Shown here: in pieces, positions 11,301-21,261 of the stretch | Layout of the letters: every line of letters begins with the position of its first letter | How positions within the stretch are numbered: position 1 is the first letter of the stretch | Made by a program: the position numbers and the translations under genes | Assembly: GCA_020650975.1 (NCBI GenBank) | Contig: JAIPMN010003761.1 | Coordinates: 8,037-37,408 of the forward strand | DNA length: 29,372 bases | Direction of reading: 5' to 3' | Origin: Apostichopus californicus | Taxonomy: Eukaryota; Echinodermata; Holothuroidea; Aspidochirotida; Stichopodidae | The notes under the pieces: generated by a model | Seen by the model: the letters and a program-made list of their open reading frames with translations, nothing else | What the model was told of the DNA's origin: nothing | The model's database searches: none

Positions 11301-14300
11301 CCCCCATGGACGCTGCCACCCTTTACAGCTGCTGATTTCGGTTGAGTAGGGAGAGACACTGCCACTGGTTCTTCTTCATGGACCACACAGTCACCCTCTG
11401 GATCATTCAACCATTCCATACTCTCCACCGAGGAAGTTTCACTTCTGGGACAGAACTATGACACCAGAAAGCAAAACCAAATTAGTGATTCATTCCCAGA
11501 ATTCACATGACATCATTTAATGTAAATCTGCAAACAAGCTTCTAATACTTAACAAGTTGGATCCACATACAAAGTATTAAAAAAAACAAAGTTGGAGTTA
11601 TTCTGATAGCAACATTTTCATACTATGACCTCTGTCTACCTCAAATAACTTTTTTATCTCCACAGAAAACAGGGCTCTTGTAATCTATAAGGTGGATCCA
11701 CATACCAAGTATGAGGTTTATCCAAGCACTACTCTTTGAGTTATTATGTTTACAAGATTTTCAGGCTTTGACCTATGTTGACCTGAAAATGACCTATAAA
11801 CTCAATAGGTTCTTAATCTTAAATGAACTGTCACCTCCACAAAAACTAGTCGGACTCTTCTGCTCAATATAAGGTGCATCCACACACCAAGTATGAGTTC
11901 ACCCACAATACAGTTTTGAGTTATCATTTGTACAAAGTTTTCAGACTTTGACCTTTGCTAATCTCAAATGACTCTCACCGCCACAGAAAATAACACGATT
12001 TATTCTACTCAATATGGTGCATTTACATATCAAATATTAAGTTCACCCATAATATCATTTTGAGTTATCATGTTAACAGAGTTTTCAAACATTTCTGGTG
12101 ACCTTAAAATGACCTTTGACCTCCAAAACGATAGGATAGGAGTCCTTCACTCTACCCAATAAGGTGCATCCACATGCCAATTTTAATGTTCACCTACCAT
12201 AGAGTTTCAGGTTATCATCCACACAAACACACAATCACCACAACAAGGAATCAAAATGGGGTGAAGCTTCAGCACGATGTTGTCTAATAAATCAATAGTT
12301 CTCCTCAGATCATAATAAGGTCCCACAATTTGCTATGAGTAAAGCCAGCCCTCCACTGCCTCACTGACAGTACCTGACAACTCAAAACGACATTGCGAAA
12401 TGATATATTGTCAAGTGAGCAAACAGCAATGTTGTGGAATTAGTACGGTTACATTCCATGTTTTTAATGCAGCAAGAACAGTAGGAGTGTTACTATTAAT
12501 AATCAATAAACTATACACTATATCCTCCATAAACCCATCGGAAGCAGAGAAAGCCAGCTTCCCATTCAATTTAAAAATAAATGACAAACAAACAGCAAAA
12601 CAAAATGTCACCTTTTCTTTTACAGACTTTACAAATCCGCTCAAAAATGGTATGCCTTGTTCCACCAGAAGGGTTACCAATGAGGGATTTTCTTCCAAAC
12701 AAGACGCCAAGTTGCGATAGTCCAACGTCTTCCCCTCCATGTCCATGATGTATGCAGGAGTCGTGTCCATACCTTGGTGTCGATTTACGTACTGGTAAAC
12801 TACTCTGTAATCTAGGCCAAGTTTTAGTTTGAATGCAATGTAAAGGAGGTCTGGAGCACTATAGAAAGAATTGAAAGATAGTTTAGTACTTAACATACAT
12901 AACCGAAAGACCCTGAAAATTATCATTAGGTTTACTTACTACTGAGTGCTAATAACACCAAAAATATATTGAATAAGTTCACACAAAAAAAAAGGAACAT
13001 TAAATCATACAAATATTCTTCACTGTGGACCTTTTGCCTTCCATTTGATCAGCTAGCAAATTTATGCACCATAATGATTCCTTGCCACATTTTGCAAAAG
13101 AACATTAAATAGTCAAAGTTAAGACAAGTTTTTAAAGTGTTGACCATTGCTGACTTCATGTGATCAGGAAAGATCTTGCACAAATGCAGACCTACCTATC
13201 AATTACTAAGTTCATTCAAGGTTTACCTTGGCAGACTTCTGGTGGCCTCAAATAACCTTTGACCTCAACCAACTTCAATAGTCTTGTACGCACCATCGGT
13301 GATCTATATACCAACTATGAACCAAGTTCAGCCTGGATATACCATTTGAGTTATTGTGTTTACAATGTTCTCAATTGACCTCAAATGAATTTTGATTGTG
13401 TTAGTACTAACCAAGAGGGATTTATGAACCAATTTCATACAAGCTTTTACTTTATGAGTTATCATGTCTTTGACCTCTTTTGACCTTCCCAGAAAATAAA
13501 TAGGGTTCTTGTACAGTTGTACTCAATAAAGTGTATCCACACACTAAGTATGAAGTTAATCCACCACATGTTGAGTTGCAGCGCTTACAAGCCAAGGCAT
13601 CACACATGCACACACCCACGCCACCATCATCTCATCTTTAGATTCCCTTTGCCCTTGGCAAGGAATTAAGAACAGGCCATCACAGTTGATGTAACGAATG
13701 TCAAGATTTCATGTATAAGGATTGCCCCATAATTTGGGTTGTTGTCATCATCCATGAGTAAAATGGATGTGTGATGAAAGAGTACCTTTTGCAGGTTCTG
13801 ACCATTGCGGGACAAGGTGGACACAGTTTGGGAGTGGACTAGTGTCAAATATGTCAAATGGTACAGTAAGAAGGCAGTAACACTGCACCAATCCTTCATT
13901 TACATACCTTTTGGGCTGAGATCTCATCTCCAGGGGCACAGGAGTAGCCCTGCCAAAGTATCTTTCTTCTTCCTCTTCTTGTAACCTTGGAACAGGATCA
14001 ATTCTCTCAAAATATTCATGTGGAGGTTCATGTAGGTGAGACCCACCACTGTCATCCTCAACGGCTGCAGGATAGCATGCTTCATCCAACAAGGAAAGCA
14101 CGCTCCAGTTTGGACCGGATATAAACTGGTACTTTACGTCAAACATTGGCACCTTAAAGTAAATCAAGATAGAAATGGCTGAAGATCATTAGGTTGCACA
14201 TGAACTAATACTCTAGAGAATAGATAAAGACATGTGAGGATGAGGTGACAGTTTGCCTTTCTGTAATGCACATACTTCCTATTTTACTAACAATGAAACA

Positions 14301-16608
14301 TAAATTTGACTGCCTTGTGCAATTCTTAGACGGTTACAAAACAGAAACAGTATGTATATGATACTCACTGTGCCAGGAATCACATCTGTCATCAGGTTAT
14401 ATAAGTAGAGAGCCACATGATCCATAACTGTCACCTTATCCAAAGTGGAATAGTCATACACGCATGCGCTGTGAGGGTCAGGGTTGAGTGCATACACAAC
14501 AGAATTCAAATCATGAGTTGATGTAAAGGTAACGCTCTCCAATTCCAATTCCATGATGTCCTATAACAATGAAACACAAAAGTAACATAACAAAATGTTG
14601 TGAAGTTTTTAGAGACATTGTGGCAGTTCAAAAAGAGGTTGGGGACCACATCAGTCTGCCCAGGAAGGGCGTTGACTCCCACTGCGGGACTGGGAGGGGG
14701 GTTAGAAATCTTCGAATAACTTATATAATAGATATATCAACCAGAAAGTCACCTGACTAAGTGATTCCTTGCCAATATGAGAAGAAACATTAGATACAAG
14801 ATTTTCTAACGAGCTGAATTGCTGAGCAGAAAAAGGCAAGTCTTGCAGAAATTGGCAAGTCTTGCAGAAATTGAGTATGCAAAGAGGGTCAAAGCCTCAA
14901 AGGTCAAACAAACAGGTCAAACAAACAGGTCGAAGGTCAAACAAACTTCACTTATGCATACTTAGACTTATTCTGACTGAAACCAACAATTGACATTCAA
15001 CAACCTTTGACCTCCATGAAAAATGACAGGGATCATCTCCTTACCAAGTACTACCAACAAACAAAGTTTAAAGTTCTAGCAACTTTCACTTCTTGAGATA
15101 TCGTGCTTACAAGGTTGTCAGACTTTGACCTCTGGTGATCTAAAATGACCTATGACCTCCATGAAAAACATTAAGGATGATCTGCTTACCAAGTACTACC
15201 AACATACAAAGTTTGAAGTTCTAGCAACTTCACTTCTTGAGATATCGTGTTTACAAGGTATTCAGCCTTTGACCTCAAATGACCTTTGACCTCCATGAAA
15301 AACAATAGGTATCACCTGCTTACCAAGGGCTATCAACACATCAAGTTTAAAGTTCATACAACTTTTACTTCTTGAGATATTGTGTTTACATGGTTTTCAG
15401 ACTTTGACCTCTGGTGAACCCAAATGACCTTTGACCTCCATGAAAAACAATAGGGGTCATCTGCTATTCTAGGGTAATCCACAGCCCAAGTTTGAAGTTC
15501 AAGCATCTTTAACTTCTTGAGATACCATGTTTACAATGTTTTCAGCCTTTGACCTCTGGTGACCTCAAATGACCTTTGACTTCCATGAAAAACTATACGT
15601 ATCACCTGCTCACCAAGGGCTATCAACACACTAAGTTCAAAGTTCACGCAACTTTTACTTCTTGAGATATCGTGTTTATATCGTGTTTACATGGTTTTCA
15701 GACTTTGACCTCTGTTGACCCCAAATGACCTTTCACCTCCATGAAAAACAATAGGGATCATCTGCTATCCTAGGTCAATCCACAGTTGTTTACTTCTTGA
15801 GATATCGTGTTTATATCGTGTTTACATGGTTTTCAGACTTTGACCTCTGTTGACCCCAAATGACCTTTCACCTCCATGAAAAACAATAGGGATCATCTGC
15901 TATCCTAGGTCAATCCACAGTTGTTTACTTCTTGAAATACTGTGTTTACAATGTTTTCCGCCTATGACCTCTGGGAATCTCTCAAATGACTCTTGACCTC
16001 CATGAAAAAAAGATAAAGAACATTGACTCACTAAGGGCAACCCACATACCAAGTTTGAAGTTCAAGAAACTTTACTCCTTGAGATATTGTGCTTACAAGG
16101 TTTTCAGACTTTGACCTCTGTTGACCTCAAATGACCTTTGACTCCATGTAAAACAAAAGAGATCATTTACTCACTAAGGGCTACCTACACACCAAGTTTA
16201 AAGTTCATTTAACTGTAACTTCTCGAGATATCATGTTTACGAGCCAAAGTGTCACAAACACACACTCACACACGCCATCACCATCGCATAGATTCCTTCA
16301 GCCTTTGGCAAGGAATCAAAAACTGCACCATGTTACTACCTAAGGACTCTCCCTTGAAGACCAGTTAAAACCCTCACCTAACTTTTAGGTTATTAGCCAA
16401 TACACATAATTATGCAAACATTTTCAAACAAACCCTCAACTGCTTAATAATTAATACCACTTCCTCTCCATATTCAGGCTCAATCGCTTTCCTTGTATTT
16501 GAATGTAAATCTGAAAGCCACTGGGAAAATAAAGGTCAATGTGTCTGATCAAGGACTTCTTACCTTTGTAAAGTTAGGCCAAACACTACTTGAAATGACA
16601 TGATACAT
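8311..16608 (-). CDS. unrecognised conserved-looking protein, six exons, 339 aa
   Basis: Reading on minus, exons are 16608-16564, 14560-14369, 14152-13908, 12858-12612, 11455-11221 and 8366-8311 (stop TAG at 8313-8311). All junctions have GT donors and AG acceptors, and the phases 0,0,2,0,1 fit at each joint, giving 1020 nt. I see no signal peptide or membrane segment. Residues 16-80 hold DHVALYLYNLMTDVIPG; then comes GPNWSVLSLLDEA, an acidic stretch with a run of five Glu, and a globular-looking block (APDLLYIAFKLKLGLDYRVV to VTLLVEQGIPF). The last 95 residues are acidic and Ser/Gly-rich, probably disordered, ending in EAENMEWRS. I do not recognise the family. The ATG at 16608-16606 is chosen because it opens the first exon in frame and an in-frame stop lies 15 bases upstream of it. 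A different 5' exon remains possible. Its introns host three copies of one repeat-bearing transposon. Confidence 0.75.
8500..8570 (-). mobile_element. DNA-transposon end fragment, hAT-like
   Basis: On minus the end reads CAAGGGCGGCGGAACC followed by G-runs, and a hairpin GGGGGC-ACTT-GCCCCC lies at 8527-8542. Such GCGGAACC ends with G/C-rich subterminal hairpins are common in invertebrate hAT-type elements. The other end was not identified. It lies in the last intron of the minus-strand gene. Confidence 0.5.
8571..10065. other. intronic DNA, no exon seen, transposon debris
   Basis: This part of the long last intron (8367-11220) of the minus-strand gene holds no exon-like frame that I can support. 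A GGCTACGCCCTGATC motif near 8870 resembles the reversed CAGGGCGTAGCCAG end of a DNA transposon. Otherwise the sequence is AT-rich and featureless apart from the element end at 9518-9566. Confidence 0.45.
9518..9566 (-). mobile_element. DNA-transposon end fragment with perfect hairpin
   Basis: On minus this reads CAGGGACGTAGCCAGG followed by a G-run. It contains the palindrome GGGGAGCGGTCGCTCCCC near 9524-9541, an 8-bp stem with a 2-base centre. It resembles the end of a hAT-like or other TIR element; no partner end or target duplication was found. Confidence 0.5.
10066..10500. repeat. 121-bp tandem repeat, four copies, dimeric order
   Basis: Units begin at about 10066, 10187, 10308 and 10428 (spacing 121, 121, 120). 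Each carries a GATGGTTAGGCTACATTTCC-like block, a GTTGACTTAGTGTGG block and a GTGGTCGAAG block. Units 1 and 3 resemble each other more than their neighbours do: both follow a poly-T tract and share CCGATGGTTAGGCTACATTT. This suggests a 242-bp dimer that was duplicated. It lies in the last intron of the minus-strand gene. Confidence 0.85.
10501..11220. other. intronic DNA, nothing recognised
   Basis: This is the remainder of the minus-strand gene's last intron up to the exon at 11221. A short open plus-strand frame at 10480-10722 has no domain or codon pattern supporting a gene. A C-rich tract at 10918-10970 is low complexity. Confidence 0.45.
11488..12254 (+). mobile_element. minisatellite-bearing non-autonomous element, copy 1 (degenerate)
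   Basis: The left end is probably GATTCATTCCCAG near 11491 and the right end ACAAGGAATCAAAA at 12242-12254, matching the right ends of the two copies downstream. The core repeats a unit of about 150 bp containing TTTGACCT, gagttatcatgtttacaag and 'ggtgcatccacacaccaagtatgagttcacc'-like segments. A perfect TGACCTTTGACCT lies at 12110-12122. It occupies the intron between minus-strand exons 11221-11455 and 12612-12858. Confidence 0.6.
12110..12122 (-). promoter_or_regulatory. perfect DR1 nuclear-receptor-type site
   Basis: TGACCTTTGACCT is the complement of AGGTCAAAGGTCA, the DR1 consensus bound by HNF4, RXR heterodimers and COUP-TF type receptors in animals. It lies inside repeat element copy 1. 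Sequence match only; no evidence that it is used. Confidence 0.45.
13077..13671 (+). mobile_element. minisatellite-bearing non-autonomous element, copy 2
   Basis: It begins GATTCCTTGCCA (13077) and ends GGCAAGGAATTAAGAA, giving an inverted terminal repeat of about 10 bp. Just inside the right end, ATTCCCTTTGCC-CTT-GGCAAGGAAT forms a hairpin, preceded by a CA-rich patch (cacacatgcacacaccc). The core repeats the TTTGACCT-bearing unit. It lies in the intron between minus-strand exons 12612-12858 and 13908-14152. The shared ends, 3' hairpin and tandem core suggest a Helentron-associated (HINE-like) element, by inference. Confidence 0.65.
15146..15437 (-). promoter_or_regulatory. cluster of three perfect DR1-type sites
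   Basis: Perfect TGACCT-N1-TGACCT direct repeats occur at 15146-15158 (spacer A), 15280-15292 and 15425-15437 (spacer T). One-mismatch versions follow in later units of the array. The best-preserved units carry up to four TGACCT half-sites. Binding is inferred from the consensus alone. Confidence 0.45.
15664..15933 (+). repeat. recent exact 135-bp duplication inside the array
   Basis: The 135 bases from 15664 to 15798 recur without a visible difference from 15799 to about 15933. Other units of the same array differ at many positions, so this pair arose recently, or was homogenised, or is an assembly artefact. Confidence 0.85.
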
Positions 16609-16740
16609 ACTTGAAATGTGTGCTCTTTATGGGGAAATAGTGTGCAAATACCTTGAAATGCATACAAGTATAACAGAGAGCATTTTACCAATACCTTCCC
16701 GTTTCCCTTACCCTAGGTTCACATTTATGATCTCTTAGCT

Positions 16741-17516
16741 CCTAGGTTCTCAACCTTTTTCTATCCAGGGACCCCTTGAGATAAACTGAAATGTTTGGAG
16801 GACCCCCGGACAGTGACCGCCGACCGGGGGGAGGGTACAAGGGGAGGGGGTGTCCCCCTCCCTTTTTGATTTTTTTTCAATATTTGAGGGTTAGATGCGA
16901 AATGGTGCATTATTTTGTGACTTTTGAAGTAAATTTATGTTCAAGAATTTATGTTTAGAAATGAATTTTTTCTGGGCCTGGAATGCAGTTTTCCTAGACC
17001 TGCAAGTATTGCTAGGAATAGGCCTACTTGGAAATTCTTACTTTCAAAATATATATTTCCCAATTAAATTCTAATTTGGAAGCGATGAGTTGTCAGATAC
17101 AAACTGGTTGATTCTGCTGTTAGAGCGAAGTCGCATGTGATTGGACAGTGCAACCTCGCTTATAACTACGGTGCTTCGCTGTGTCAACAGCGAGCAACGC
17201 ATCATAGTTATTGCTCTGCATATTAGGATGTATAGTGTGCAGTTAAGTTGTACACAACACTCAGGTGGCATGTTATCCATACCTCACCGAATGTATACCA
17301 ATGAGATTTCTAGAGGCATACATACAGGGTACTTCTTCCTTCGACTTTATCTCTCATTCCATTTTTCACGAACCTCTTCAGCTTTCGCGGACCCTTATTT
17401 TTTTCACGACCCTTAAATTTTTACGGGCCGCTTGCAGACCCCTTTGCCCTCACGGACCCCCAAATAAATTTCACAGACCCCCTAGGGGTCCGCGGACCCC
17501 AGGTTGAGTAACCTGG
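16741..17516. mobile_element. hAT-type non-autonomous element with 8-bp target duplication
   Basis: TCTTAGCT at 16733-16740 is repeated exactly at 17517-17524. The left end reads CCTAGGTTCTCAACC and the right end GGTTGAGTAACCTGG, imperfect inverted repeats. Subterminal blocks rich in GGACCCC/GGGGTCC occur at both sides (for example ggggtccgcggacccc near the right end). An 8-bp duplication and such ends are standard for the hAT superfamily. No transposase frame is present, so it depends on another element. It lies upstream of the minus-strand gene's first recognised exon. Confidence 0.85.
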
Positions 17517-17524
17517 TCTTAGCT

Positions 17525-18676
17525 AGTAGCACGTGTAGACAGGTAGTCCTCCTACATCACACTTCCCAGAAAGATAACTCACAGTTCCTGTTAACAAGCT
17601 ATCAACATAATATTATACTTTTCCAACTTCTAAGTCCCAGTAGATCACTTATACTTTGACCTCCACACTTCTAAAATGGGTGAAATAATTTTGAATCTGT
17701 TGAGCAACTCCACGATGAATTAACTTACGAAGACATTTGGTTCTCTTTCCCTTTTAAAATCTAATATGCATCTAGGCTAGGGTTTTCTACTCTGCTTGTC
17801 AATCTACATAGCCACTTTAGCTCTGGATAATTCTTCACTCGAAAAGAAATAGTACAGTACCGATTAATTGTATGCTTTAAACTCTTTCTATCCCTACATA
17901 GAGTATTGCCTAATACCCCAACTTGTTAGTGACTTAAAAAAGGAAGTGGCGGCTGCCTTAATATTGCTCAATTTCCTGGTTACTGTAGTGTTAAGTGTTA
18001 TAAGGAAGTTTTCCAAGTGGAAGTCAAAACTCAAAAGCCTTCTCAGAAAGAAGCTACACTAGCTCTACAGGCTCCATCATTGAATAAGTGAAGGATACTG
18101 TTCACATATTGAGGCATTTATCACATGATAGTTGCCACTGTTAAATGTTCGACAACATTTTATCACATTTTATTTAAAGGATACACCATGATTTTCGTTA
18201 CCATACATGGTAATTGTCAAAGCAACTCACTCATGTTTTGCAAATTGCGACATTTCATGTTAATAATTTAATGCTTTATTGAACACTGAATGATATGCAA
18301 GAGAATACATAGGAAACTGAAGAAAAGAACATCAATTGTTAAGATCACATTCTTTATTGCCTTTTTTTTCGTATGAACGGGATATTTTCTCACTATCAAA
18401 TAATCGGAATCAGCCCAATTATTAAAAATATCATCGGTTATGGGTATTTTCTTTTGTAGCATAGTCGTTCGGACACTAATGATAACATCAAACATTATGA
18501 CATTTAGTGTCTGTACGGTATTAGTAGATAAGTTATAATACTGTAGAGGTATACTACTAACACACAATAGAAATTGCTGCACATCACTACAATAGTTTCG
18601 ATTTGCACTAGATTAGTAAACGAACCTTTCTTGAATCCTTGCAGAGTTGACACTATCAAAAAGCAGCTGTGATGTA
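17525..18676. other. gene-poor DNA between genes, nothing recognised
   Basis: No exon with recognisable homology and no clear repeat was seen here. Short open frames on both strands have no domain. It should belong either to the intergenic space or to the first intron of POLR2E, whose first exon was not found. Confidence 0.45.
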
Positions 18677-19777
18677 CAGTGGCGGAACTAGGGGTTTTGG
18701 TCAGGGGGGCCGAGAATGGCCTGTAGGGGCGCTTCCGACACTATCTAAGCGGAGCGCCACTACAGGTTGGCGCGGAGCGTACAGAAAATTTTTGAGTGAA
18801 GATACTCCCTAGATCGCCGGAAATGACCCTTTCCGGGCCTTGCTAATTGGCAGATAATGTGACAAATTGTGGTGTTTAACACTTCTGTTACACCTCATTC
18901 GAAAACTAGGTCAAATTACCGGCATTAGACGTTTCTTTTTGCGTGAGTCTTCACACTCTTTAAGGGTGCATAGGTCTCTCGCTAAATTCTACACAGTTTA
19001 CTGTACTACAGCATATAACAGGGGTGTGAGTGGGTGTTTTAATAAAAGGAGGAAAATGTTTTCGACTGCCTTCCTGGGTTGAGGGATATAGAGGGAGGGG
19101 GTGTCCCTCCATTTTTTTCAGATTTAAGAGGTGCTTAGAAGCCATTTGGTGGCATTTAGTATGTAAAATATTGAGATTATCAAAGGCTCTAGTTGCTGAT
19201 AAAAAAGGCAAGATATGCCCAAAACTTGATCAATACTGTTTTCATTTGTTTTCAACTATTGGGATTTCTTTTTAATTTTAGAATGATGGCTGCCACGTGC
19301 TCCCTCTGCCTTTTGAACAAAAGATCAAGTGACTTCCTCTTACCCATTCATCACTGTCTGTTGTGTGGGAGTTATGCCCTGAGTAACCAAAAACAGAAAG
19401 CACCTTCGTATTGGTTTTGCTTGTTGCCTCATCAATGTTCATAGAAAAGAAGCATTCCCTGAGGTTTTGCAATAGCTGATCTTTGAATGTCTTTGACAAC
19501 CCATGAGTGAGTTTATAGGAGGCAGTGGTACGGTCCATGGAAAGTTTGTCAAACACTTTTTTGTCATGACTTAAATCCTGTGTAAGATATATTAAATGTG
19601 GTGCCATCGAGAATGGGAGGGAGTGTTCTGCCATAAATGAGAGTAACATGGCTTCAGCATTGCATACTCTGTCAGATACAGGTGTAAATGTTGCTGGAGG
19701 TGGATTAATATTCTGTGACGAACTTGACGAGTGATCTGCTGGTGGCTTGTTAAATATGCTGTAAAATTTCTGCCTTC
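18677..19777 (-). mobile_element. decayed hAT-type DNA transposon
   Basis: The plus-strand left boundary reads CAGTGGCGGAACTAGGGG, typical of a DNA-transposon terminus, followed by GC-rich blocks such as GCGGAGCGCCAC and GGCGCGGAGCG. A GGGAGGGGGTGTCCC motif near 19094 also occurs near 16843 in the hAT-type element upstream. A transposase fragment is encoded on minus within it (19400-19777). The opposite terminus was not found, and there is too little room for the rest of a full transposase, so the copy is internally deleted or truncated. Confidence 0.55.
19400..19777 (-). pseudogene. hAT-family transposase fragment
   Basis: The minus-strand frame encodes AEAMLLSFMAEHSLPFSMA, then LSMDRTTASYKLTHGL and FFSMNIDEATSKTNTKVLSV. 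This is the pattern seen in hAT-type transposases and their ZMYM/ZBED-like relatives: 'FxAEHNLPF', an RTKxxxxI helix, then the catalytic-domain 'FSxxIDESTD...TKxLxVxVRY' strand. The frame begins after a good acceptor (ccctttacctttcag, 19778 side), so an upstream intron is likely. Just after VLSV the expected VRYFD-type continuation shifts frame and is lost. The C-terminal dimerisation region is absent. Probably a dead copy; a short exon of a domesticated hAT gene is less likely. Confidence 0.7.
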
Positions 19778-20058
19778 CTGAAAGGTAAAGGGGAAAAAAG
19801 GTATTCAGTGCTGTAGCACACACTAGAATCAAGTTATAAATATTATTTGGTTGAATGTAGGCCAGAGATGCCAACTTTTCAGTTCTTTACAACCTCAAAG
19901 TCAGCATTAAACATAAAATCAGTATTTTAATTTCAGCCTAGGCCCGAATGCCAAAACAAAATTGTGAGAGCCTCCGGCCTCTATGTACCATATTTTAATT
20001 AAATGGGGCAGGTTTTATTGTATCTGAATTGGTATAGGCCTAGCAGGGTACCGTTATT

Positions 20059-20726
20059 TTCCGCACACGTTACTTTCCGCTGAAACAAAACGGTGTTTTC
20101 CGCACACAAATTTGTCAGCGGAAAACAACGTTTTTTTCAGCGGAAAGTACCGTTTTTTGGGGAGGAACAGAATGACTTACTGAAATGATTAGGCACATGG
20201 AAGGATTTAGGAGGTGGGAGAAGATAGGATTTGACTGGCAGGATAAAATGTAGCTTCGAGATTAGATTATTATTAGGATAGCTAAGGTTGTAGCTTAGGC
20301 TGTAAGCACAAGTTTAATTTTATAATTTTTTTGAAAATCAAAAAGATACCGCCTTTAACAACTTTTTTTTTAAACCATCATTACGCGGACCGCAGTTTTA
20401 ATACTTTATTAGATACTCAATTCTTCATAACGCGGGCGTTCCTTTGCCCTTTTATCCGCCGACCGCCTCATACTTCTTTAATAATCCCAAATTACAAACA
20501 CCCTAAGCCTCCTGTAAATTATAAGCAGCTTAACTTTTCTGACATGAACTCAGCCTAACCATCCTTTATCGACGTTCTTTGATACTTTCTCATGTTATTT
20601 TCATTATCCTGCCTGAATTTGGTATCCTTAAATTGAGGAAATATATAGTGTACAGGTACGTGAAAAAAAAGTTTTCCGGACAAGAATTTTTTCAGCGGAA
20701 ATGTGCGGAAAGTAATGTGTGCGGAA
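20059..20726. mobile_element. inverted-repeat element with GCGGAAA-rich ends
   Basis: The left end TTCCGCACACGTTACTTTCC matches, in reverse complement, the right end GGAAAGTAATGTGTGCGGAA (19 of 20 bases), giving a long terminal inverted repeat. Further TTTTCCGC and GCGGAAAA copies face each other at 20096-20151 and 20694-20712, so the ends can fold extensively. The interior is AT-rich and encodes nothing I recognise. No target duplication was evident, so the superfamily is unassigned. Confidence 0.7.
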
Positions 20727-21261
20727 CACAACAGCAAACACACACGAAGAAAGCATTTAACTTATAATATATAAACACCAAAATACCTCTTTAGCCCTTT
20801 AAAGTCGAGAACTTCCAGAAACCACTATTGCGAACTGCATTACGTGGCATAACTTTCCATGGCTGTTTCGGATCTCAGATCTTAAATATAAGTTACATAT
20901 TCTGGCTAAACGCAACCAACGCCAGTAGTTCCTTTTCCGTGTGCGCCCAATTTATCAAAGGACATTGAAAAGGACTTATTACGTAACACAAATCACGAGG
21001 GTTCAACAAGCCAATTACGCAAGGACCTCGTTCAAACATGTGTGAATAATTATGCAGCTGAATCTGAACAATTTGAGGTATGGTCAAACAAAGTTACACC
21101 AAATGTTATGTAACAGACAACAATACGGAAACACGCAAAATACATTTCACTACACTGTGGATGTACAGTAACATCAGTTAGATCCCTGGACACATAAAGT
21201 GAACTTTATTCATAGAAATTTCTATTATATATACTTGATGTTCTGGTTTTTTTTTTTCCAG

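Larger units (their letters stand above)
14762..16319 (+). mobile_element. minisatellite-bearing non-autonomous element, copy 3 (longest)
   Basis: It begins GATTCCTTGCCAA near 14763 and ends TTGGCAAGGAATCAAAAA, a 13-bp perfect inverted repeat apart from the trailing A tract. A hairpin ATTCCTT..GCC-TTT-GGC-AAGGAAT lies at 16291-16315 after a (CA)-rich patch. The core holds about eight tandem units with GACTTTGACCTCTG landmarks at about 15120, 15255, 15398, 15543, 15700, 15835, 15960 and 16107 (124-157 bp apart). It sits in the first intron of the minus-strand gene. No protein is encoded. No target duplication is evident, which would fit a Helitron/Helentron-type origin, but the class is inferred. 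Confidence 0.75.
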